Assembly: GCA_963722665.1 (NCBI GenBank)
Contig: CAVRNW010000042.1
Span: 1 to 64,000 of the forward strand
Direction: 5' to 3'
DNA length: 64,000 bases
DNA from: Site-B1 sp963722665
GTDB lineage: Bacteria; Bacteroidota; Bacteroidia; Flavobacteriales; Flavobacteriaceae
The number at the start of each line of letters is the position of its first letter. Position 1 is the stretch's first letter. This document shows, in pieces, positions 55,756-64,000 of the stretch. The notes under the pieces were generated by a model that saw only the letters and a list, made by a program, of their open reading frames with translations, was not told the DNA's origin and made no database searches. Position numbers and translations under genes: made by a program.

Positions 55756-57078
55756 TTAATGCTTGCTTCTTAAATTATTTATAGCTTCTACTACCGCGCT
55801 ATGTGTAATCAAATTGGTTTTAAAATAATCTATTATTATTACTTTTTCATCTTCATTTGCATGAAACTGATTCAAGATATTCATCAAATGCATTTTCATA
55901 TGACCTTCTTGAATGCCTGTTGTAATTAATGATCTGATAGCTGCAAAATTTTGTGCTAAACCGGCGACAGCCACAATTTGCATGAGCTCTCTGGCAGTTG
56001 GATGGTGTAACAATTCTAAAGCTAGTTTTACTAACGGATGCAAATTGGTTAATCCGCCAACCGTTCCCAAAGCCAATGGTAACTCTATCCAGAAAGAGAA
56101 GATACCATTTTCAATTTTCGCATGTGTTAAACTGGAATATCGCCCGTTTCTGGCAGCATAAGCATGAACCCCGGCTTCAACAGCTCTAAAGTCGTTTCCA
56201 GTTGCCAGAACGACAGCATCAACCCCATTCATGACCCCTTTGTTGTGTGTAACCGCTCTGTAAGGTTCTACTTCTGCAATGTTTACTGCTTGTAGAAATT
56301 TGTTAGCAAATTCTTCCGCATTTAAAGTTTTATCCTCGTTCAATTCAGAAACACGGCAATTTACTTCAGCTCTTACCAGACAATCCGGTACATAATTAGA
56401 CAAAATACTCATAATAATCTGAATATTTTTTTCTTCAGGGCTGAATTCATCATAGGTCTCAGCCCCATGTTTAAAAGTAGAAGCAAATTGTTCCAGGCAA
56501 GAATTTATAAAATTGGCCCCCATCGCATCAAGCGTTTCAAACGTCGCATGCAACTGATAATAATTTTTTAAATCTTTTGTTTTGTTCCTAAGTTCGATAT
56601 CCAAAATACCTCCACCTCTCTTATCCATATTTTGAGTGATGGGTTTTGAATCCTTGATAAGTTTAGGCTTAATTGCATTAAAAAAAGATTGTAGTTTTTC
56701 AAATTTACCATTAAATGTAAAATGAACTTGCCCGATCTTTGTTGTAGAAATTATTTTAGCTTTAAAACCGCCTCGTTCCAGCCAAAATTTAGCCGATTTA
56801 CTGGCAGCCGCAACCACAGAACTCTCCTCTATGGCCATAGGTATGGCATATAGTGTGTCGTTAATAAGAAAATTAGGGGCGACTCCAAATGGGAGATAGT
56901 AGTTCGTTAATGTATTTTCAATGAATTCGTCATGTAACTTTTGTAAAATCTTATCATCATTCCAATACTGTTTTATAACATTGGCCGCATCTTCATTGCT
57001 CGGAAAATAGGTGTCTACGATCCAATCAATTTTTTTTTGTTTAGATAATTTTGAAAAACCAGATATTGATTTGCTCAT
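55756..57078 (-). CDS. mvaA: Hydroxymethylglutaryl-CoA reductase, class II
   Basis: A 440-residue class II HMG-CoA reductase: ENTLTNYYLPFGVAPNF, MDKRGGGILDIEL, DAMGANFINSCLE, THNKGVMNGVDAV (active-site Lys), GTVGGLTNLHPLVKLAL and EGHMKMHL (active-site His). It interconverts HMG-CoA and mevalonate; with mvaD and two GHMP kinases in this window the biosynthetic direction is likely. A TATCTTTG promoter element lies upstream. Confidence 0.93.
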   Translation of the reverse strand: MSKSISGFSKLSKQKKIDWIVDTYFPSNEDAANVIKQYWNDDKILQKLHDEFIENTLTNYYLPFGVAPNFLINDTLYAIPMAIEESSVVAAASKSAKFWLERGGFKAKIISTTKIGQVHFTFNGKFEKLQSFFNAIKPKLIKDSKPITQNMDKRGGGILDIELRNKTKDLKNYYQLHATFETLDAMGANFINSCLEQFASTFKHGAETYDEFSPEEKNIQIIMSILSNYVPDCLVRAEVNCRVSELNEDKTLNAEEFANKFLQAVNIAEVEPYRAVTHNKGVMNGVDAVVLATGNDFRAVEAGVHAYAARNGRYSSLTHAKIENGIFSFWIELPLALGTVGGLTNLHPLVKLALELLHHPTARELMQIVAVAGLAQNFAAIRSLITTGIQEGHMKMHLMNILNQFHANEDEKVIIIDYFKTNLITHSAVVEAINNLRSKH

Positions 57079-57099
57079 TTTTTAATAAAATTTAAAAAA

Positions 57100-57107
57100 C
57101 AAAGATA
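57100..57107 (-). promoter_or_regulatory. Promoter -7 element of the HMG-CoA reductase operon
   Basis: On the minus strand TATCTTTG matches TAnnTTTG exactly, 21 bases before the start; it is the same octamer as upstream of mvaD. Confidence 0.45.
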
Positions 57108-57229
57108 CCAAGTTGGCTCAAATATTGACGGAATTGTTATTAAATACTACTAATTAAGTACTCATTAATGCTATTTTTTGCATTATTTTTATTAAACTTG
57201 ACATTAATTTGGCTAATGAAAAAAATAAG

Positions 57230-59797
57230 ATGAGAGTTTTTAAATTATTGTTTCTTTTTAGCTTATTAGTAGTCTCAAATGTACATTCTCAAAATAAGGA
57301 AATTACCTTAGAAGAAATCTGGAGCGGAACATTTAGAACCGAACGGATGGAAGCCTTGAACTCAATGAAAAATGGGCAGTACTATTCAGTTTTGAACAAT
57401 GACCGAGCGAATAATACTGTTTCAATTGATATTTATAACTACAGAACCTCACAAAAAGTAAAAACTTTTTTCAGCACCCAAGATTTTAATGAAATCAAAA
57501 CATTTTCATCCTATACCTTCAATGAGGATGAAACAAAAGTATTATTAGCTACCGAAGAAGAACGAATATACAGGAGGTCGAAACAAGGGAAATATTATGT
57601 TTACAATACCAGAGACAATTCGGTTCAATTGGTATCTGAAGAACTCATTCAGGAACCAACATTTTCCCCTGACGGCAACAGAGTTGCCTATGTGTTAAAT
57701 AATAATATATATATTAAGGAATTGGTGCTAAATACTACTTTTCAGGCCACTTTTGATGGACAAAAGAATAAGATCATTAACGGGTTAACCGATTGGGTTT
57801 ACGAAGAAGAATTTAAGTTTGTGAGAGCTTTCGACTGGAATGCCGACAGTGATAGAATAGCTTTTTTAAAGTTCGACGAATCGAATGTCCCGGAGTTTTC
57901 AATGGATGTTTATGGTAAAGAACTTTATCCGTCTCAAGAGGTTTTTAAGTACCCAAAGGCAGGTGAAAAGAATGCCAAAGTAGAATTATTTATTTATGAT
58001 CTCCTTAAATCAGAATCAGTAAAGGTGTATTTGGAAAAGGAATATTCTGATTTTTATGTCCCAAGGATAAAATGGACAAAGGATCCTGAAATTTTAAGTG
58101 CACAGTATTTAAACAGACATCAAAATGATTTGGATCTATGGTTGTTAAATGCCAATGGCTATGAAAGTACTATAGTGTTGAACGAAAAGAGTGATACCTA
58201 CGTAGGTGTAACCGATAATCTTACTTTTTTAGATGATGACAGTTTCTTGTGGACCAGTGAAAAGGATGGATATAATCACATTTATCACTATACTAAATTT
58301 GGAAAGCTCATTAATCAAGTGACCAGAGGTAATTGGGATGTGACGGAGTTTTATGGATATGATAAAACAACTAAAAAAGTATTTTATCAATCAGTTGAAG
58401 AAGGATCTATAAACAGAGATGTTTATTCAATTGGCCTGAATGGGATAGATAAAAAACGTTTAACAAAAGATGACGGTACCAATAGTGCTTCATTCAGTTC
58501 AGACTACAGTTATTTTATTAATGGATTTTCCAGCGCAAGTAGTCCGCCCGAATATACTTTAAATGAGGCAGGCAATGGGAATGTCCTGAAAAAAATCAAG
58601 GATAACAAGGCCTTAGAAAAAATTCTTGATCAGTACAAATTCTCCAAAAAGGAATTCAGTACAATTAAAGTGAATGGTTATGATCTTAACATGTGGATGA
58701 TAAAACCTGCAAATTTTAATTCCAAAGAACAGTATCCCTTATTAATGTATCAATATTCGGGACCGGGATCACAATCTGTTTCCAACAGCTGGAATAGATC
58801 AAACGATTATTGGCATCAAGTGCTTGCACAGCAGGGATTTATTATAGTATGTGTAGATGGACGAGGAACTGGATTTAAAGGGGCAGATTTTAAAAAGAAA
58901 CTGACATATCTGAATTTAGTAAAATATGAAACCGAAGATCAAATAGCCGTGGCACGAAAGCTGGGAGAATTGTCATATATTGATAAAGGACAGAATCGGG
59001 ATATGGGGTTGGAGTTTTGGAGGTCAAATGTCCACGAATTGCATATTAAAAGGCAATGATGTCTTTAAAATGGCAATAGCAGTTGCCCCTGTTACGAGCT
59101 GGAGGTTCTATGACACTATTTATACCGAACGTTACATGAGAACACCTCAGGAAAATCCAAAAGGTTATGATGACAATTCACCACTTAATTACGCCAATTT
59201 ATTAAAAGGTGATTATTTACTGATCCATGGGTCAGCAGATGATAATGTGCATGTCCAAAATACCACAAGAATGGTCGAAGCATTGGTTCAAGCCGACAAA
59301 CAGTTTGAATGGATGATCTATCCTGACAAGAATCATGGTATTTATGGGGGGAATACAAGATTGCATTTATATAAAAAGATGACCAGTTTTATAAATAAGA
59401 GTTTAGGTGATAAAACTCAAAAAATGTATAGCAATACGGTAACAACTGATAATTCTTCTAAGAATATCCCTGTAAATCAATTAAATTTAGTAAAAGAACC
59501 AACCATTGTTGTACCTGCAACTACTAAGGTGGTAAAGGATATTGTTGAAATCCCTGATGAAGAAGAAAATGCTGAAAAAGAAATTGAGATAAAAAATGAA
59601 GTTCCAAAAGTGCCTTCCAAACGTGAAATTAGACGAAATAACATTAGGCAGCTTAAAGAAATAAGAAAACAAAATAAAGAGAAAACAAAAAGAAGTGATA
59701 AGAGAGAAAGCATTTATGATAAATATAAAATTAACTAAGAAATAACATAAGACAACTTAAAGAATTAAGAAAGCAGCAGAAAAAAACTAACAATTAA
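57230..59797 (+). pseudogene. DPP-IV-type S9 prolyl peptidase with basic C-terminal tail, frameshifted
   Basis: The ATG at 57230 gives a signal peptide, LLFLFSLLVVSNVHSQ; a TTG at 57209 is less likely. The N-terminal propeller domain (DPPIV_N, with WVYEEEFKFVRAFDWNADS) is intact. Near 58985 an extra base shifts the frame just before the catalytic GWSFGG (nucleophile Ser); DDNVH and KNHGIYGG carry the Asp and His. The enzyme removes Xaa-Pro dipeptides. An unusual tail of more than 110 residues follows (many Lys, Arg and Glu). The open frame stops at 59738, but one shift extends it to 59797 through a second copy of its RNNIRQLKE motif. Confidence 0.82.
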
Positions 59798-59814
59798 CTA
59801 ACTATTATTTTATT

Positions 59815-61311
59815 ATGAACGATAAAAATACATCAATTCAAGGGCATCCAAAGGGGTTAATGACCCTTTTCTTTTCAGAAATGTGGGAACGATTTTGTTA
59901 CTACGGAATGCGAGTCCTATTGACATTATATCTTGTAAAATCATTGATGAAAGGTGATGCTGATGCGGCACTTATTTATGGTGCTTATACAGGCTTAGTT
60001 TATGCTGCTCCTATTTTAGGAGGCTTGTTAGCAGATAAATACCTCGGTTATAGAAATGCCGTATTGCTCGGGGCGATCTTAATGGCGATAGGTGAGTTTA
60101 TTATACTTGGGGGTACCGAACAGTTTTTAATGATAGGTATGGGGGCATTAATTGTTGGAAATGGTTATTTTAAAGCAAACATATCTACTATTGTGGGGAA
60201 ATTATATAATGATAATGATCCACGGAGAGATTCAGGATTTACAATCTTTTATATTGGTATTAATATTGGCGCTTTACTGGCAACAACCGTTGTCGCTTAT
60301 GTAGGGGAGACCTACGGATTTAGATATGGTTTTGGTCTTGCAGGTTTTGGAATGCTTATGGGCTTAATTATTTTCTGGACAGGAAGGAAAAATTACTCAC
60401 TAGCTCCTGGTTTAGGCATAACTGAAGAAGGTAGAAAAAGAGGATTTGCAGGTTTAAATAAAGCGCAAATTGTCGGCGTAGGGTCATTAATAATTATTCC
60501 AATCAGTTATTGGTTAATAACTAATAATAGCTGGTTAGATTATTTATTAATCGGGTTATTTATCTATATTTCTATTTCATTGATATTGGCCGGAAGAGCC
60601 GCGGATAGGTTAGATAAAGTTTCGGTGTGGAGAGATAGAATGATTGCGCTATTGATCTTTATGGTTATTAATATAGCTTTCTGGGCTTGTTTCGAACAAG
60701 CAGGAACATCATTAACTTTGTTTGCAGATAGAAATGTGGATAGAAGTATTTTAGGCTGGGAAATGCCTGCTTCCATGACACAATTTTTTAATCCATTTTT
60801 TATAATAGTTTTTGGCTCCATATTTTCTGTGATGTGGGTTAAATTATCAGCTATAGGTAAAAACCCAAGTATTCCTATGAAATTTGCTTTAGGTATTTTT
60901 CAATTAGCATTAGGATTTTTAGTTACTCAAATTGGACTTCAATTTGTTAACGATGCTTATCAAGTACCATTACTTACTTTATTATTTTTATACTTATTAC
61001 ATACTACGGGAGAATTATTTTTATCACCTATTGGTTTATCTATGGTGACAAAACTATCTCCAAAAAATATTGCGGGTACAGCTATGGGAGCCTGGTTTTT
61101 AAGTTTTGCAATTGCGAATTATGTTGGAGGAAAAATAGCTTCGCTTAACCGGTGGTCATAGTGATACTGGAGTGGCCTTAACTCGCTGCAGAAGGTTTGG
61201 ATAAATATACATCGGTATTTTGCAACTATAGGATTTGTATTAATTGGTATTGCCATTTTAATTGCATATTTAACAAACCACTTAAAAAAGCTAATGCATG
61301 GTGTTGAATAA
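59815..61311 (+). pseudogene. POT-family peptide transporter 1, frameshifts near the 3' end
   Basis: A proton-dependent oligopeptide transporter of about 495 residues with 12-14 helices: FSEMWERFCYYGMRVLLTLYLV (ExxER motif), FYIGINIGALLATT and LFLSPIGLSMVTKLSPKNIAG. The frame breaks near 61145, 61175 and 61220; the restored reading is GGHSDTGVA, GLDKYTSVF and IGFVLIGIAILIAYLTNH, ending at 61311. It lies directly after the dipeptidyl peptidase gene, so it probably imports the dipeptides released. A terminator follows. Confidence 0.85.
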
Positions 61312-61368
61312 GTCAATTTTTCACCAAACTTTTATCATTTTTATATGATCAAATCTAAATAAATAACT

Positions 61369-61400
61369 AAAAAGCTCAAGTCATTCTGCTTGAGCTTTTT
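61369..61400 (+). terminator. Rho-independent terminator between transporter genes
   Basis: A perfect 12-bp stem, AAAAAGCTCAAG/CTTGAGCTTTTT, with an 8-base loop. Confidence 0.88.
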
Positions 61401-61418
61401 CATTAACAAACTTAAACA

Positions 61419-62903
61419 ATGAGTACAGAAAAGAAATCTTTTTTTGGAGTTATGAAATCCTATAATAAAAATTTTAGGGTTGCCAGTGTAATGGAACTTT
61501 TTGAACGTTGGGCTTGGTACGGATTATTTGCAGTTCTAGCACTTTACTTAACAGGTTCTACAGATGAAGGAGCACTTGGTTTTTCACATATAGAAAAAGG
61601 CCAAATAATGGGTATTGTTACGGCAATTCTATATTTACTACCAATGATTACTGGTGTAATTGCCGATAAGATTGGTTACAAACTTTCTTTAATAATTGCT
61701 TATGTGTTGTTAATGTCCGGTTATTATGTAATGGGAGAAGTAACATCTTTTACAATGGTATTTATTGTGTTTTTATGGGTGGCGGTAGGTGCAGCAATGT
61801 TTAAACCGGTAGCTTCTGCAATTATAACAAAGAATACTGATGAATCTAATTCCACTTTAGGGTTTGGAATTTTTTATATGATGGTGAACATCGGTGGATT
61901 TATTGGACCAATGTTTTCTAGTACATTAAGAACCCAATTTGGTTGGAAAATAGTATTCTTACAGGCGGCCATAGTAATAGGCATAAATTTAGTTATACTT
62001 CTTATTTTTTATAAAGAAAAGGACAGAGTAAAAAATACAGAAACTTTAAAAGAAGCATTATTAAGTTCATTGAAAAATATGTGGGAAGCAGTAAAAGATA
62101 GTCGTCTTTCTGTTTTATTAGTTATAATGGTAGGTTTTTGGACCATGTTTAATCAACTATTCTATACACTTCCAACGTTCATTGAAGATTGGGTAAATAC
62201 AAGAGCGTTGCATGATTCCATTGCAAGCGTATCGCCATGGATCGCAAGTGTTATGAGTGGAGGAGGAGATTCTGTTAATCCCGAAATGTTAGTAAATATT
62301 GATGCTGGATCAATTATTTTGTTTCAATTAATCATATCATACTTTGTATTAAGAATGCGTCATGTAAGTGCAATGATCACTGGATTTATAATTGCAGCAA
62401 TAGGTATTGGAATTACTTTTTACACAGGTAATGGTTTTTATACAATTTTAGGTATTGTAATTTTTGCAATAGGTGAAATGATGACCAATCCAACGTTTTC
62501 GTCGTTCATAGCTTTAATTTCTCCAAAAGGAAAAGAAGCTCTTATATATGGGGACTTATTTTTTACCAATATTTTTAGGAAACCTTTTAACAACATTAGT
62601 ATCAGGTAACTTATACCAAGCTTGGTCAGATAAGTTAACATTATTACAATCAGAAATGACCAACAGAGGAATTAATATGCCTGAAATAACTCAGGAATTT
62701 AGCTAAGAACGATTATTTTGCATCAGCTTCGGAAAAATTAGGAATGTCAGAAGTTGAAATGACACAATTTATTTGGGATAACTATCAGCCTAACAAAATT
62801 TGGTATGTTATTGTTGGTATTGGAATTAGTTACAATTTTAGCTCTAGCTGTTTATGATAGAATGGTTATCAGACCAAGAGAGGCTAAAGCCAATGGAATT
62901 TAA
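61419..62903 (+). pseudogene. POT-family peptide transporter 2, frameshifts near the 3' end
   Basis: A second POT protein, starting MSTEKKSFFGVMKSYN, with FERWAWYGLFAVLALYLTG and FYMMVNIGGFIGPMFSS. It differs from transporter 1 by a longer loop around residues 265-295. Breaks lie near 62575 (resumes with FLGNLLTTLVSGNLYQAW), 62705 and 62825 (resumes with ILALAVYDRMVIRPREA); the restored frame ends at 62903. The number of breaks in a short region again suggests sequence errors. Confidence 0.83.
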
Positions 62904-62908
62904 TTAAT

Positions 62909-64000
62909 ATGAATGAATCATCCAACGAATTCTTTAAGACGCAGGTTTTAGGTCATCCTGCCGGACTTTTTGTATTGTTTTTTACAGAAATGTGGGAACG
63001 TTTTTCCTTTTATGGAATGCGTGCCTTATTGGTTCTGTTTTTAGTAAGTTCCTTTGGAATTGGAGGCTGGGATTGGCCTCGTGAAAATGCATTGGCCTTA
63101 TATGGAACCTATCTCGCCTTGCTTTATTTAACACCGATAATTGGCGGAACACTTAGCAGATAAATATTTAGGGAATAGAAAAGCAATTATTATTGGTGCA
63201 TTGATTATGACCTTAGGTCATGCTAGTATGACAATAGAGTCCATCCCTTTCTTTTTGTATTTAGGATTGTTCCTTTTAGTAGTCGGGACGGGATTTTTCA
63301 AGCCCAATATGAGTTCGTTCATCTCTATTCTTTATGAAGATTTTCCAAAGAAAAAAGATGGTGCTTACACTATTTTTTATATGGGAGTCAATGCAGGAGC
63401 TTTTTTAGGTATCATGCTATGCGGATATCTGGGTGAGATACTCGGTTGGAGCTGGGGATTCGGATTGGCAGGGATCTTCATGCTTTTAGGCTTGTTGCAA
63501 TTTACATTGGCACAGGGAATTTTTGGTGAAAAAGGAAAAAAACCAAATAAAGAAGATAAAACTATAGAAACGGATGATCATGTAAAGATTGAAGATAAGT
63601 TAAATCCGTTTACTCAGATTGATAAGCTTTTAATTGTAATTGTGGCAGTTTCCGGATTGATTTGGATCATTAATGACCCTCTGTCTAAAATAATAAATTA
63701 TAATTTTTTAAAATTTGGAGATACAGATTATTCGGGGTATTCAATATTAATTACTCTTATTTTATTTGTATACTTATTGGGATCACGAATTGTGAGGTAT
63801 AGTAAAATTACAAGAGACAAAATGTTTGCTGTTGTCATTTTTGCTTTTTTCATCATCTTTTTTTGGGCTTCGTTTGAACAGGCTGGCGGTTCCATGAGCA
63901 TTTTCGCCAAGGATTATACCAATAGGATCTTGTCCGGTGATTCGGCATTGATCTTTAATATTGTTGATGTTATCATCACCGTAGTCCCAATTGCAATTAT
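62909..64000 (+). pseudogene. POT-family peptide transporter 3, one frameshift, truncated by window end
   Basis: A third POT protein starting MNESSNEFFKTQVLGHPAG with FTEMWERFSFYGMRALLVLF. The frame breaks near 63150-63165 (IIGGTLSR versus LADKYLGNRKAIIIGALIM) and then stays open to the window end with FYMGVNAGAFLGIMLCG and FWASFEQAGGSMSIF. It begins 5 bases after transporter 2, so both are co-transcribed. The 3' end is not in the window. Confidence 0.83.

Overview
The window is a 64 kb piece of chromosome from a low-GC bacterium of the phylum Bacteroidota, almost certainly a (probably marine) member of the Flavobacteriaceae. This rests on AT-rich DNA, promoters of the Bacteroidota type (TAnnTTTG), starts without Shine-Dalgarno sequences, lipoproteins with an Asp-rich stretch after the lipidated Cys, a mevalonate pathway with a GYDIA-type GHMP kinase, HmuY/TonB haem uptake, Omp85-fused metallophosphatases and the conserved block coaX - outer membrane protein - TPR - lptC - CorC - PpiD.

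Layout. 0-8 kb: hydrolase/OsmC fusion, small zinc-ribbon protein, phosphatase-Omp85 fusion, PAP2 phosphatase, BaiN-type flavoprotein, DUF1697 protein. 8.3-12.8 kb: TspO, then mevalonate decarboxylase, mevalonate kinase, a UbiA-family prenyltransferase and an RsuA/RluB-like protein lacking its catalytic Asp. 13.1-18.0 kb: a polyamine operon (arginine decarboxylase, agmatinase, deoxyhypusine-synthase-like protein) with small acidic proteins, a VOC protein and a secreted paralogue of one of the small proteins. 18.2-25.9 kb: an unusual envelope region with an OmpA-like protein, a coiled-coil lipoprotein with a C-terminal membrane helix, a histone-H1-like chimera, a small membrane protein, a barrel-barrel-coiled-coil-barrel outer membrane protein, a lipocalin-like lipoprotein, an ECF sigma factor, a 58-residue protein and an MscS channel. 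26.0-32.6 kb (minus): flavin reductase, polyferredoxin membrane protein and three glycosyltransferases. 32.7-35.5 kb: GH113-like lipoprotein, phosphatase, orphan response regulator. 35.5-41.8 kb (minus): an arsenosugar biosynthesis cluster (AhpD-like protein, ArsS, rhodanese, TIGR04282 and TIGR04283 glycosyltransferases, purine nucleoside phosphorylase, DUF547) with an AraC regulator, divergent from a TonB receptor and HmuY-like haem protein. 46.8 kb: tRNA-Phe. 47.0-54.8 kb: coaX-to-PpiD block. 54.8-57.1 kb: the remaining mevalonate genes (GYDIA kinase, class II HMG-CoA reductase). 57.2-64 kb: a DPP-IV-type peptidase followed by three POT peptide transporters, a peptide-use locus.

Two properties cut across the window. 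First, at least fourteen genes carry one or more single-base frame breaks, clustered at 0-7.4, 26-32 and 59-64 kb. The reading resumes in another frame with full family similarity, so uncorrected indel errors are more likely than real gene decay. Second, short palindromic repeats occur between genes and, more strikingly, inside two glycosyltransferase genes, where they are translated in frame. The most novel candidates are these translated palindromes, the three-barrel envelope protein with its neighbours, the polyamine operon with a lysine-less deoxyhypusine-synthase homologue, and the pair of small paralogues, one cytoplasmic and one secreted.
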